Assembly: GCA_016271365.2 (NCBI GenBank)
Contig: CM057458.1
Coordinates: 204,200,501-204,264,500, forward strand
Origin: Neoceratodus forsteri
Taxonomy: Eukaryota > Chordata > Ceratodontiformes > Ceratodontidae
Direction: 5' to 3'
DNA length: 64,000 nucleotides
Part shown: in pieces, positions 33,540-44,708 of the stretch
Position numbering within the stretch: the stretch's first letter is position 1
How the letters are laid out: each line of letters begins with the position of its first letter
Made by a program: the position numbers and the translations under genes
The notes under the pieces: generated by a model
What the model was told of the DNA's origin: nothing
Seen by the model: the letters and a program-made list of their open reading frames with translations, nothing else
The model's database searches: none

Positions 33540-34505
33540 AATGTTCCTCAATGTGCTCCCCTATCCTTTCTTTCAGTAAATTTTTTCCTTCCGCATTTAG
33601 GTGCAGTCTGTCTTTACCATATAGAATGCTGTTCTCCCAGGTCCCCCTTCCACCCTCCTACCAGCCTGTACCCCTTTTCCTGACACCAGGTTCCCAGTTA
33701 TTTATTAAACTCTTGAATTCTTCTTTTCCTAGCTATACTTGCCCTGGGAACGGGAAGTACCTCCAAGAAGGTGACTGATCTTCCCACTCCCTTACAAAGA
33801 AGTCCCAGTTCCTTAAACCTCCTCTTCACCTCCCCTACCATCCCATCAGCCAGGTCATTCATCCCCAGGTGTATTACTAGGTGAGGTCTTTCCCTTCCCC
33901 TGCTTGCATATCTTAGCACTGATTGCACCACCCCTTCTGCCTTCATTCCTGCCATCTCTTCCACCAAAATTCTACTGTGCCTCTCCCCTTTGCTGCCCCA
34001 TCTGACCCCTCTTAGTGTTGAGTCTCCTAATACTAAGACACCTCCCTTCTTCATCTCCTCATTTCTCCTTTCCCCTTCTACCCTCCTCCTCTCCTTCATC
34101 CTCCTGCACATTGTTCCCTCCCATTGTTGCCTTTTCTCCCCCTCCCTGCATTCTCTCCTGTACTCAACCCTTCCTGCCCCACTTCATTTGTTGCACCTAT
34201 TTCTCCACCACCCACAGCCAACCTATTCTTTGTTCCAATGGACTGTGCCTCCCCATCCTCTCATTCCCTTCTTTTGACCACTTTTTCAGAGGTCTGCTCC
34301 CATTTGAGCCTTCTGTGTTACCTGACCATCCCCCTTTTCTCTCATCCTTTTTCTTTTCCTGATTGTAGTTTGTGCTTCCCACATTCCCTTTTCTTTCCAA
34401 CTTTATCTGTCCCTCCATCATCCGTGACACTTCCTCCTTTAGCCTTAATACTTTATTATCCAGCTTTGTGAGGCTTAGACAGACTGGGCACCTCCCGTCC
34501 TCCAC
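33540..34505 (-). pseudogene. CR1 ORF1: N-terminal Cys motif/coiled coil plus SGNH esterase
   Basis: The start MEDGRCPVCLSLTKLDNKVL gives a Cys-x2-Cys and a heptad-rich stretch (VLRLKEEVSRMMEGQIKLE), as expected for CR1 ORF1. After a frame change near 34190 the esterase follows: VLVLGDSTLRGV (nucleophile Ser in block I, near 34030), HLGMNDLADG (block III Asn, near 33855), FLEVLPVPR (33760), and in the last frame DRLHLNAEG (block V Asp-x2-His, near 33600). All catalytic positions are present, better kept than in the LINE at 2245-3550. The ORF is split over at least three frames. Confidence 0.8.
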
Positions 34506-34509
34506 AGGG

Positions 34510-35450
34510 TGTCCATGAATACGGCCACTCCACAGTTATTACAACCCATGATCCTTCCTCCCCTGTGTCTTCTGTCCTCCCCTTCCCTTTTCCCTTTGCC
34601 CCTTGCTCTTCCATTGACCCTCTTTCTGGCTTGCACCCCTACCTCGTCTCTCTTCCATAGTCTGCCTCAGTCCATGGCCCCGGATCATTTACCTTCCCTC
34701 CTCTTTGTTCCCTCTGCTCCATTCTCCCTCTCATGGTCCCTCTTTTTTCTTCCGCTTACCTCATTAGTTGGCAGCAATATTTCACCCTACTTTCACAATT
34801 CCTATACCCCTTTGATAATACCCATCCACCTCTGACCCTTAGTTTAGTTACTTACTCTTACCCTTTAGTGCTCATATCAAGCAACACTTAGAGAGCCCCC
34901 AAAAACACATAAAATGAAGTATTTTCACTTCCAAACTATACCTTTACAGTTCCTTGGTTACATCCCCTTACCAGTACTTCCAGCTCCTCCTCCACTTCTC
35001 CAGCTATTCTCCTCCTCTGCTCAGCATCCTCGATTGGCCAAGCACTCTTGGGAGTGGTTAGCCATGAGCTTTTAACAAAGGAGGTGGTGCGGGGTGGGTC
35101 GGTGGGAGAACATTTTTCCAAAAAGCAAAAACATGCGAGCAAGCAAAACCCCAAATCCCACTCACTCAAGTCCCAACACAAGTCCAAAAGTCCAGTCAAG
35201 CCAAAGCTGAATTCAGCCCTGAGCCTGAATGCAGCTCCACAGAGTACCACTCCTCTGCAGGCGTACAGCTCCCCTGTGCCACTTCAGTCCACCAGCGCAG
35301 TTTCCCAGGCAGGCTGCCTGAGGTAAGTCCTCTCTCCTGCTGACTCTCCACGACTATGGCTGCCCACCTTCTTCACCTGGTTCCTCTTCCCTCCTGGTTC
35401 TCCGCCCAATCCTCTTCCTGCAGCTTGCGGCTGCAAGCCTTCTCTCCTAC
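34510..35450 (-). other. CR1 5' leader
   Basis: GC-richer than its surroundings, with polypyrimidine-rich plus strand and no recognised protein. It is expected to contain the CR1 internal promoter. The open stretch at 35048-35326 (plus) has no recognised domain. Confidence 0.5.
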
Positions 35451-35459
35451 CCTAAAATA

Positions 35460-35945
35460 ACCCTTTCATCAGCATTGGGTAGTCCTGCACAAAGTCATTT
35501 TTCAGGGCCCTTGAAAAGGGCATGTCATTTTGAGAAGCACATAGATTATCCTCACACTTTTTGGTCAAAACTCATGGAAACTGATAATTCAGATGTGTAT
35601 GTCATGCAGCCACCTTCTTTGTCTTTGTCTGATATTGTGGATGCCTGTTTATGAGAACCGCTCATTAGCATTACAGGTGGCCCTTTTGAGTACTGTCTGG
35701 AAAAGAAAAAGATCCAGCCTGCACTCTCTGCCTTTGCTATTAAGCTTATTAGTTGCCGTCCCATTAGTGTTCACTGTGAGCAAATATTTACCACGGCTGT
35801 AAATGTCATGTCTGATGGCCACCCAAGGCTTACTCCTGAAAATGTACAGCACCTTACCTTCCTAAAAGTCATTCTCAACAAATTCACTTACCAGTTCAGT
35901 GAACAGCGGCAGGAACATAAAAGCAGACGATGAACAGCTGCTATA
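35460..35945 (+). pseudogene. hAT transposase C-terminus (hATC dimerisation domain)
   Basis: Reading 35560-35930: SDVYVMQPPSLSLSDIVDAC, then after a stop PALSAFAIKLISCRPISVHC, EQIFTTAVNVMSDGHPRLTP and ENVQHLTFLKVIL. This is the hAT C-terminal block (usual form CPPTSVPSERLFSTAG...RLSPENVE...FLK). It belongs to the gene whose 5' part is at 28821-30470. Confidence 0.85.
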
Positions 35946-36254
35946 GGTATCTTATAATAAGGGTCCTTCCTTGGTGGTGTTTAAAGATGATGGTGATGAT
36001 ATTTATTTTAATGATTTATTTCTTTGAATTCAGAGGACAATGGTCAGCAACCATAAAAGAAAGATCAAGTAAAAAAAAATCCTTCTTGTGAGGTCATGGT
36101 GTATATTAAATGTATTGCTGTATGTGTTTTTCACATTCGATTTTGGAACCCAGGTGGAGTATAATTTGTTTCTTCAACAAGTTAAAAATACAAACAGGCA
36201 GTGAATTGCTGTAGGTCTGGGGAGGAGATCTGGACCAGGGGGAGAACACAAAGA

Positions 36255-36765
36255 AAAGAACTATGTACACAGCTTCTTTGAGTGCCAACCCCTGCAGTCC
36301 TCAGGTCCCACAGTGTGTGGATCCCTGCTGGCTTGACAATGGGGGGACCATGGCAAGAGCAGGTGGAGGTGGGGGCCAAACAGCTTTAAAAAATAGTATA
36401 CCATAGTTGACTTCGCACAACCACCATGAGTGCCAGCTCTCATGGTCTTCAGGTCCCACACTGTGTGAATCCTCACTGGCTTGATGATGGGGGAGCAGCA
36501 TTGGGGCTGGGGACTGGCAGGTGGGTCTCGTGGCAAGAGTATGTGGCGGTGGTGGCCAAACAGCTCTATAAAAAAAAGTATGCCACAGTTGACCACACAC
36601 AGCCACCATGAGTGCCAGCCATTGTGGTCTTCAGGTTCCACACTGTGTGAATCCCCACTGGCTTGACAAGGGGGGGCAGTGTTGGGGTTGGGGATTGAAA
36701 GGTGGGCCTCATGGCAGGAGTATGTGGCTGTCATGTCCAAACAGCTCTCTAAAAAAACACTATTT
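36255..36765. repeat. 181-bp tandem repeat, about 2.7 copies
   Basis: Unit boundaries at about 36380, 36562 and 36742 are marked by CCAAACAGCT(T/C)T followed by an A run. Shared words include CACCATGAGTGCCAGC, GTCTTCAGGT(C/T)CCACACTGTGTG and CCACTGGCTTGA. Open frames across it on both strands are explained by the repeat period. Confidence 0.9.
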
Positions 36766-36769
36766 CAGT

Positions 36770-38000
36770 GTTTGAGGGGAGCACAGGGCATCCAGACCCA
36801 GGAGGAATGGGTAACAAAACAAAAACCAATAAACAAAAAAAAGGATACTATAGTTGACTACAATTATTAGTTGTGGAAGCCTGTAGGATGTATCCCAAAA
36901 CTGCAATGCAGTGTGGGGGAGGAGGGAAAGTCAACCAGGTAAAAAGCAAGTTACAAAACACAAGTAATAAAATAGTTGGCCAGTCATAATGAATAAATGA
37001 TGACAAAGTGTGGTATATAAGAAAATAATACTATTGATGGGCTAAACAAGATATAAGACTTTGCCATCTTTTATTTTATCCAGTAATATTACATTAGGTT
37101 GGTGGATTTTGCTTTAAGATAAAGTGTGCTGGGACTTTTGCATAGCTTATTTGCTTAAAATAGAGTGTTTATATATTTCTGTAGTGTTACTTCTACTGTT
37201 TTTCAATAGCATTTTTCTGCATTGTAAGGCTTTTCAAGTGCTGCATAGTTTTGTCATTTTAAGGTTTCCACAGTGCAGTGGCTTTCTATATAAGGAAGGC
37301 TGGCTGCACTGGTTTTTCTTTTAGTATTGGTCAAGACTGCATCATGGAAGGGAGCAGGTGGGATGTTTGGTAAGTTATTCAGGATACCTTTTTACACAGT
37401 TAGCAAAATGGAGCAGAGCATGTAAAATATTTGGAAAGTGATTCAGGAGGCTTTTGTTTTATACAGTTTAACTTAGATTTTTGTGTGTGGTTGTTAATTG
37501 GGCAAGTGATGTGAAGGGAGCAGTAAAAGTGGTTTGTATTGCTTTGGGGGCTATTTTTTGCAGGGGCTGTACTTTGAGAGGCTGTTAGGGCTGTAATGTG
37601 CTTGGTTAGTAGGTTTTTGTTACATGTTCATCAGGTGGTTGCTACACATGTTAGTAGTTCTCTAATATCATGCATATATTTTGTCCACACTTATAACAGA
37701 GTGTTAATTACAATGTAACAGAATAGAATGTATTCATTATTTATGTTTATATATATTGTCCACACTTGTAACAGAGTGTTAATTACAATGTGGTATCGAA
37801 TGCTACAACTACGTAATGTTAGTTAATTGCCATCAGTTAAGAATGGTTTTGGTGTCATATATGCTAATTGGCTGCTATCATATATGGAGAAATAAACAAT
37901 GGCTTTTTCGATGAGGCAAGGCCCCAACCATGTAATTTATATAGATCTATAATATTTTTTTTGTTGGAATTTGTTCCAAGACTATGATTACTCAGTTTAA
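36770..38000. other. Unassigned 1.2 kb with a short direct repeat at 37674-37793
   Basis: TTTTGTCCACACTTATAACA / ATTGTCCACACTTGTAACA, each followed by GAGTGTTAATTACAATGT, occur at about 37678 and 37757, 79 bases apart. No coding feature is recognised. Confidence 0.5.
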
Positions 38001-38006
38001 ATTTTT

Positions 38007-38379
38007 TCATATATATAGAGTTTTCTAAACTTGTTTCCCATTTTCTTGCCCCTAGACCTGGGACCACAGCAGATACCTATGTGTGTGTGGAGGTGCAGGG
38101 TAATGCTGGGTACCAGATCAATCCTTTCTGCCCCACCTCTAGCACTACTGCTGCCGCTCCCCCTCGTCTATGCTTCCCACTGGACCTCTACCCGGTGGGA
38201 GCGAAACTACGGGGAGTGGACAACCACCCCCGGGAGGGGAGAGCTGTCTAACACAGCTCAATCCCTCCTGACCCTCCCCATGCTGACTCCCCATTGACCA
38301 GAGGTAGTTCCCAAACCCGGGTCACTGGCATAGTGCTAGGTAAGGCGTCCAGCACCTTAGCGCCACTGGGCCAGCTTCG
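38007..38379 (-). mobile_element. tRNA-headed SINE, minus strand
   Basis: The reverse complement begins CCGAAGCTGGCCCAGTGGCG, with A-box-like GGCGCTAAGGTGCTGGACG and B-box-like CCCGGGTTTGGGAACT (38310-38325). It ends in an A-rich stretch. GTTTAAATTTTT (37995-38006) and GTTTAAATTCTT (38380-38391) are the target duplication (11 of 12). Confidence 0.78.
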
Positions 38380-38391
38380 GTTTAAATTCTT

Positions 38392-39435
38392 ATGCATTCA
38401 TGTATTGCCCAAACTACTTTATCATGTAACTCTCATCCCCGGGTCACACCTAGAAATGAGCCCTGGCTCTTTGTGCCCTTCCCAGACACCACATTTTGTG
38501 TAAATTAATAAATAAAACAAACACTAACCCAAACTGAAATACTGTACCTTGCTTCCAAAACCATGTACTTTTGCCACACAATAACAAGACAAATCCCATG
38601 AATCAGAGTTATGGAAAGAAATTAAGGACTCTTTCACCAAGCCTTTATATGTATTGGCAACTGATTGTTTCACTGGTGCAAAACAAGTAACCCAAAAATG
38701 GGGATCCAGCAGATTTGTTTGTTACACTTTCTTTTTTTCATCATGTATTTCTCTTCTTGCACCCACTGACTGGCCCCCTTTATACAGTGAATGCCAGCCC
38801 TGTCACCCACTGTGACTGGACTTACCCCATCCTTTTCCAACCAACATGGGTGGGTGCCATGAGTGACAGTGCAGAACATACAAGGTTGCCACCTACATAC
38901 AACCACTCAGAGCTAAGCTTTCTGCTGTCATTTGCCATACAGTATCAGCTGCACTGTAAGGTTTAATAATACCTAATTAGTAGAGCTGTTTCTTTGTCAC
39001 AGAAGTTATGGAAGTTATGGGAGGCATGGGTTCCATGATTTTTCAAGTAAAAAGTTCAAAGTGCTAGCCACACCACTGCATTTTCTTATTATTTTTTATT
39101 CATTTGATACAACCAGCAAAGATCCCCCAGATCATGCCCAATGTGTTGTCCTTCATGTTCTTCTTTAGGTAAAAGATTTAGGCTGTCCAGGTCCTGTTGG
39201 AAATCTGAGAGTTCCACAGTCTTAACCCCAACCAGTGTTACTGATAAATTCCACCATATATGTTAAGTGTCATAAATTAATCAAATGTATTTCTTCATGC
39301 TCAAAAAACTTATCTACTATTAGGGGTGTTTTATTTCGACAGCATACAAAACTTACTGCAGTAAATCTTTGCTGAGGTGCCTGTATTAAAAAATATGTTT
39401 AAATAGCGTTAATTTCATAAACACATAATGGATTC
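38392..39435. other. About 1 kb without recognised features, left flank of the Harbinger element
   Basis: No protein or repeat is recognised. A possible hAT-like end at 38983 was considered and not accepted. Confidence 0.4.
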
Positions 39436-39454
39436 ATAGGCCCAGATATTCAAA
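39436..39454. repeat. Harbinger left terminus with target duplication
   Basis: ATA followed by GGCCCAGATATTCAAA. Subterminal sequence includes AAGTGCGCAACAGCAGG and TGAATATC at 39567-39574. Confidence 0.9.
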
Positions 39455-40947
39455 CTGCACCCAAAAAGTGCGCAACAGCAGGAGCAAGCACAAGTCCACT
39501 CGCCCATGCGTAAGAAGCACAATATTCAAAAACTGCGCAGGCCAAGATGCGCCTACGGCTGACAACTGAATATCACACCACCTTCACCATAGCACAACTA
39601 GGGATATGAAGCTGAGCATATCTGATGCGCCATAGCGCAACAAGGAATGCTCAGTGGAGCAGTCCAGATGTGCCATAGCGCAACCAGGGACGCCCCCTGC
39701 AGCAGGGTAGCAATGCAACAGCACAACCAGGGATGCAGGGGCCCACCACCCGTGGCACAGATGGGCAGAAGAGCACACAGCAGAACAGACATCGTCCCCC
39801 ACACCCTATGCACTGCACAACTGGGGGAGAGCTGGAATAACCACCGGCCCATGGATACCAGCAACCAACCCACAGCCGGGCCATGGTGCCCCAGCATACC
39901 CACTGGCAAGCTGTGACCGGTACACAAGGAGGGCCAACCACCCCATGGTACCCCATCTCACCAATACAGAGCACACACTGCAACACAATCACCATACACC
40001 CTTCCCAGGAGTAGCGCCCAACAGTGCAGGACACCCTATGCATGCCACCACCCCCACTGTGACAATGCAGCCCTGTGCACCATGGAGCCATGCAATGCAT
40101 CCCTACCATGTGCACCCTGCTGTGGGCTGCAGCAAACAGTAGTGCAACAACAGCATACACAGTGCCACCCTGCATGTCCCCCTGAGGTACAGCTGAGAGA
40201 CAGACCATGCATAGCTACACGAGGTACCCCACATGCAACAGGGCATGCCCCAGACCCCATCTCCAGTGGTACAGCACCCTGCACACCCTCCCAAGGACAC
40301 ATCCCATCCCAGCACTGGCCACAACAGCCAGCACAGACATGCACAGTTTAGCATGGAAGCATGCACCACACAGGATGCCACACAGTGCATGGGCAAACAC
40401 CCACCCATACCCAAGGGCACACCAACACAGGGACACAGTAGTGGGTCAACCAAGCCACTGGCGTGTGGCCACTGCTGATGTGTACACATGGCCAGCACCC
40501 CTACATTGCACAGGTGTGCCAGCCACCCTGTGCAGGCACCATGAAGCTGTATGACACCAGCATGCCACCGGAGCACAGGTGACAGACACTGAAGCACATC
40601 CCCTGCAACAGACACAAGTGACAGCATGGAGGGGGGACAACAACAGTGGAGGCCACAGTGCCACCGGAGGCAGAAGTGCACCATACTGGTCATGGAAGGC
40701 AACCTGGCATTGTGCCAGGTACAGTTGTTATCCAGCATGGACAGCCACCACTGACACTCCAGCAGACCATGCATATCACAGACAAGCAAGGGTGTCAGCT
40801 GCACAGGCCATGGATGGTCTGATGGGGTGCCATGCACACAGTGCATGCCCCGTGAACCACTGCACACAGGCATCCAGTGCACAGAGTACAACACACAAAC
40901 CACAGACAGTGACTGATCCCCCTGCCCACACCACAGGTGGTTCACCT

Positions 40948-40951
<4 letters not shown>

Positions 40952-40989
<38 letters not shown>
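40952..40989. repeat. (CA)n microsatellite
   Basis: About 19 CA units inside the non-coding left arm of the Harbinger element. Confidence 0.95.
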
Positions 40990-40991
<2 letters not shown>

Positions 40992-41129
40992 CCATGCGTG
41001 CACCACCCCTGACACCATGCACACCACTGCAGCTGAGCACCTGTAGCCCGCTGCAAATCAGAGACCACCACAGTTGTCATAACAAAATGCTTATATTTAA
41101 AAGAAGTAACAAAACATATATACAACTAT

Positions 41130-42445
41130 TTACAAGAGGGGGAAGGGCCACATAACAGGTGGGGGCGGGTAAGGGGCAGGGGTGAACATATGGGAGAGGG
41201 AAGAAGGGGTGTGAGGGTGGGTCAAAGGGGGGAAGGTGGTAGTAGGGGCATGGGGACAGTAACATGCGCCCCGGTCCTCCTCATCATGGTACCGATGTCT
41301 GCCACTCCTCCTCCTCCTCACCGCGTGGTGGTGGATCCTGTGAAGCAGCTCCAATGTCTCCCTTGCCACCTGGAGCAGCTCAGGAACACCCCTCTCAATT
41401 GCCTGGAGTCATCTTCCACCTAGGACGAGGGAGCAGAGTCAATAAGTGTGACTGTCCAGCCCCCTGCAGCCCACCCATTGTGCATGGCATACAGCCATGT
41501 GCCACGCCCCTGTGATGGTGTGCGACCACCCACAGTGACCGTGTCCACAAGACCTGCCTACCCAGGCAGCCACAGCCATGTGGACCACTGCACACACCCA
41601 CTGCCCATGTCCTGCACAGCACCACCATGGCCGTACAGTGACTTGGCTATGCAGTTTGAAGGCAGTGCCACAGCCATGTGCCCAGTGCATGCATGGACCA
41701 CCATTGATGCACTCCCAGACATGCAGTGCCACTGGACAGTGCTGACTGTAACAAGTTGCATGCATGGCAGTGGTGTCAATGGATGGTGGCCATGCCCCGC
41801 TGCCCACCCAGTTATACAGCATGCAATAATAATCATGGATGTAAGGCACTCACCATCATCAGTCTGGTTCACACGCCGCTGACCACCATTATCCATCCTG
41901 GCCTGCTGCTTCTCCAAGCGGCGCCTCCAGTCTCTGTTCTGTCGGAGTTCTTAGGACCCTAAGGTGCAAACATGGAGAGAGGAACATCAGTACAATCTGG
42001 TAGCAAAGTCCCCCCAACCCCTTGTGTGTGCAATCCCACACAGCCATACCCATCCACCCCACACCACGATACCACCACCACGGTCAACACCGGATGCCCC
42101 CCCATGTGCCGGACACATGCAACCGTGATACCCGTATGGACTACAATAGTGTATGGATGTTGCACCTACCTGGCCGTGGCACCGTGCCCCTCCTGGCATG
42201 TGCCCACAGGTGGGCAAGCAGGTCCGGTCCCTGCACCTCAAGTCCCCATAACGATGGCGACACTGCTCCGCTGTGCCCCCCATACAGGTGGCCTCCTCCA
42301 GGGAGTCGGCCACCTCCTGCCACACTGCACTCCTGGCCCTGTCCAGGGGTGCCTCTCCATACAAAGCCCCAGCATGGGGCTCAACTATTGACACCAGGTT
42401 GGCTAGCTCAACCTGGCTCCAAATAACTGCAAGCCTCCACCCCAT
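41130..42445 (-). pseudogene. Second Myb/SANT-like gene of the Harbinger element, three exons
   Basis: Exon 1 (42445-42170) encodes a SANT/Myb-like domain: WSQVELANLVSIVEPHAGAL, then YGEAPLDRARSAVWQEVADS and CRHRYGDL, the tryptophan/CRxRYxDL pattern of Harbinger-derived Myb proteins (MYPOP-like). A frameshift after RYGDL leads to HLWAHARRGTVPRPG. Intron 1 is 42169-41959 (GTAGGT...CTTAG). Exon 2 (41958-41854) encodes ELRQNRDWRRRLEKQQARMD, a basic helix. Intron 2 is 41853-41420 (GTGAGT...CCTAG). Exon 3 (41419 onward) encodes ERGVPELLQVARETLELLHR, a helical C-terminus. All junctions are phase 1, which supports the model. Stops at the start of exon 2 (TAA) and exon 3 (TGA) disable it. The start codon is uncertain; MGWRLAVIWSQVE is the first Met of the frame. 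Confidence 0.7.
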
Positions 42446-43044
42446 CTCTTCAGTGTGGTTGAATCAAAATGGCACTTGGCAGGGCAGTCCTGCCACGTGC
42501 AGATGCTGCGTGGTACAGTGCTGCCATTCCCTATCGTGCTGTCACCGAACAGCACAATAGTGGTGCACCCATGCCTGACGCATGGTGCCTAGGGCACAAA
42601 GGTCGGGCACAAGGTCAAGGGTCTCTGGCGCACGGACAGCCACAGCGCGATTGGAACCCAATGCGTGTAGCGTGATTGGGTGCCTGTGTGCCACCTCCTG
42701 TAGTGGCCTACAGCGCTGTTGCCCCAGTGCCTTTACGACACCCCAGTGCCACAGCGCCATATATGTGAACAGCGCTGTAGCACCACTGGCACAATGGTGG
42801 CCATGCCCTGCATTGCCTCCCGCGCATAGCATGTCAGCAGTGCAGCAGGCACCTGTGTCATCAACCTGGCTCAGCACATTCAACACAATTGCGCAAAGCG
42901 CAACAGCGCGATATTCAGCCGGCATATTCAAATAATCTAATCAGCCATTCAATGGCACAGTCACTGCATTTGCATCCACTTAAAGATACACCTCGCCTCA
43001 TTTGAATGGGTTGCGCTATAAAAATGCGACATTGGGCTGCACTG
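42446..43044. promoter_or_regulatory. Central divergent promoter region of the Harbinger element
   Basis: This segment separates the minus-strand Myb gene from the plus-strand NAIF1-like gene. It contains TTGCGCAAAGCGCAACAGCG (42889-42908), GATATTCA (42910-42917) and CATATTCA (42923-42930), which repeat the terminal motif set of the transposon. It also holds a TATA box TATAAAAA at 43017-43024 facing the plus-strand gene, and GCGC words throughout 42620-42800. Binding by the element's own Myb-like proteins is inference. Confidence 0.6.
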
Positions 43045-44708
43045 GCCATAGTCGGTTACTGCAGTCTATTGCGGTGAGTTGCATGCTGTTTGGGAGTGTG
43101 GACTGTGGTGTTTGGGACATGCATGGGACTGCACAGTCACAGGTAACACCTGTCATTCTCACAGGATGAATCATGACCGAGTGTGAGGTGGAGGATGAGG
43201 AACAGAGACGTGGGAGGAAGAGGAGGCCAAACTTCACAAAGGCAGAGACAGATGCCCTGTTTGAGGCCTACCTCGACCAGAAGCCGCTGCTCAGCGGACG
43301 CTAGGGAACACCACAGGCCTGTGCTGCTGCATGGGAGGAGGTGGAACGTGCTGTCAACCTGCATGGCAGCCACCAGCACTCGCGCAGGAGTGCAAAAAAG
43401 ATGGGCACGATGACAGGCAGAGAATTAAAGAGAAGGTGGCTGCCATCAGGCAGCACGGTTCAGACAGGTGGGGACAGCCGAGGTGCAACGCCTGACCCCA
43501 CAGGAAGAGTGGCTTGCTGGCAGCATGCAGCACTGCACCATTGCGGGTGTTCCAGGTGATGGATTCCAGATGGGTGGTAGCCCATCACTGCATGGTAGGT
43601 CATGGTCTGTCGATTGGGGGGGGACAAGGTAGGTCACATGCAGTAATGCTACTGTTTTTCCCTTACGGCTCCTGAGCATCTACATGGGTCAGCAGTGGTG
43701 GGCTTCTCCACTGAGGGCAGTATCATGGAGATGGAGGAGCGCCCGTCCACCTCCACAGGAATATGGGGGTCAGAGCGACAGTGGGCCCACCTGGATGTCC
43801 GGACTGATGTAGGTGGAGCAGGTGTGGATGAGGCCCTGCCCGTGTCCCAGCGTGCCAGCATCCATGGATGCCAGCATGCTGAGACTCGGGCTGGTGCCGG
43901 ATCCGTCACTGATGATGATGGAGCTAACGTCATGGATAGTGACACGTGTAGGCCACAGGATGGCCACACAGCAGGGGACATCACAGCCATGGCTGTGGGT
44001 GGTGCTGCCATGTAGGCCTGCGTGACATCACAGTCCCAGCCTGTGCTTGTCTGCTCCAGTGGGGCAGCACTGGTGTGTGTCCAGGACAGTGTGACTGTTG
44101 AGGCCACTGCGGTGGCACCATTAAGCCCTGGAGAGCGGCAGCCGGAGGGGCAGTATCAGCAGTCGGCCAATGGCCATGGAGGTACAGTGTCAGGGGGCGG
44201 CATCAGTGCACCATCTGTGGACATGCCCAGGCCTGGTCCTGGTGTGCAGCACCCACCCTCAAGGGGGGATGAGCATCAGGGCTGCGAACACCCTGAGGGA
44301 CAGCATGCCGATCAAGCAGAGGACCTCTTAGATGAGCACACCCGCATACTGCAAGCATCAGTCAATCTGCAGATGTGGCTTGTGACGGCGGTGGATACAC
44401 TGAGTGTGGCTCTGCACCAGGCAGAGGAGTGGCACAGCAGAGACACCGCTCTGCTCCTGGCAGGGATGGACCAGTTACGGGAGGACATGACCACTGCCAT
44501 TGACAGGCAGACACAGGCATTCACAGCTGTCATGGCCACAATGGGCACACAGATATTTGCCCATGCATCGCAGACACCATGCAGTGCAATGTCCACCCCC
44601 CGTTCCCGGCATCATGCGACACCATCCTTGTCGACACTGTGTTTAGCTGTGGACATCCTGAGCACGCCTGGCGCAGGCATGTTTGGTGTGCTGCAGACCC
44701 CTGCATGA
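43045..44708 (+). pseudogene. NAIF1-like Myb/SANT gene of the Harbinger element
   Basis: After the TATA box, a non-coding exon 1 ends at 43073 with donor GTGAGT. The acceptor TTCTCACAG ends at 43164 and exon 2 starts with the likely ATG at 43173 (MTECEVEDEEQRRGRKRRPN). RRPNFTKAETDALFEAYLDQ begins the Myb/SANT-like domain, continuing with AAAWEEVERAVNLHGSHQHS and, in another frame, DGHDDRQRIKEKVAAIRQ. LTPQEEWLAGSM follows to the donor at 43595 (GTAGGT). Exon 3 (43693-44708, phase 1) is one frame with a single TAG at about 44013. It ends in a helical region (LLDEHTRILQASVNLQMWLV, ALLLAGMDQLREDM) like the C-terminus of NAIF1-type proteins. Such proteins bind Harbinger ends and carry the transposase into the nucleus. 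A TAG after LLSGR and one frameshift near 43400 disable exon 2. Confidence 0.78.

Larger units (their letters stand above)
30490..35450 (-). mobile_element. Near full-length CR1 LINE inserted in a hAT transposase gene
   Basis: On the minus strand: GC-rich 5' leader (35450-34510), ORF1 with esterase (34505-33540), ORF2 endonuclease and RT (33480-30560), and a 3' end near 30490-30540 in repeats of ATGTTTGTATG. The hAT coding parts on either side are in the same orientation and order, so the CR1 landed inside that gene. I find no clear target duplication, and about 0.9 kb of hAT coding sequence is missing at the junction. Confidence 0.85.

Noticed and set aside
40103..41125. 340-residue open frame on the minus strand inside the Harbinger element
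   Set aside because: Cys/Trp/His-rich, runs through the (CA)n tract, has no motif, and overlaps similar long frames on both strands. CpG-poor, TGCAC-rich composition lacks stop codons here, so it is taken as an artefact.
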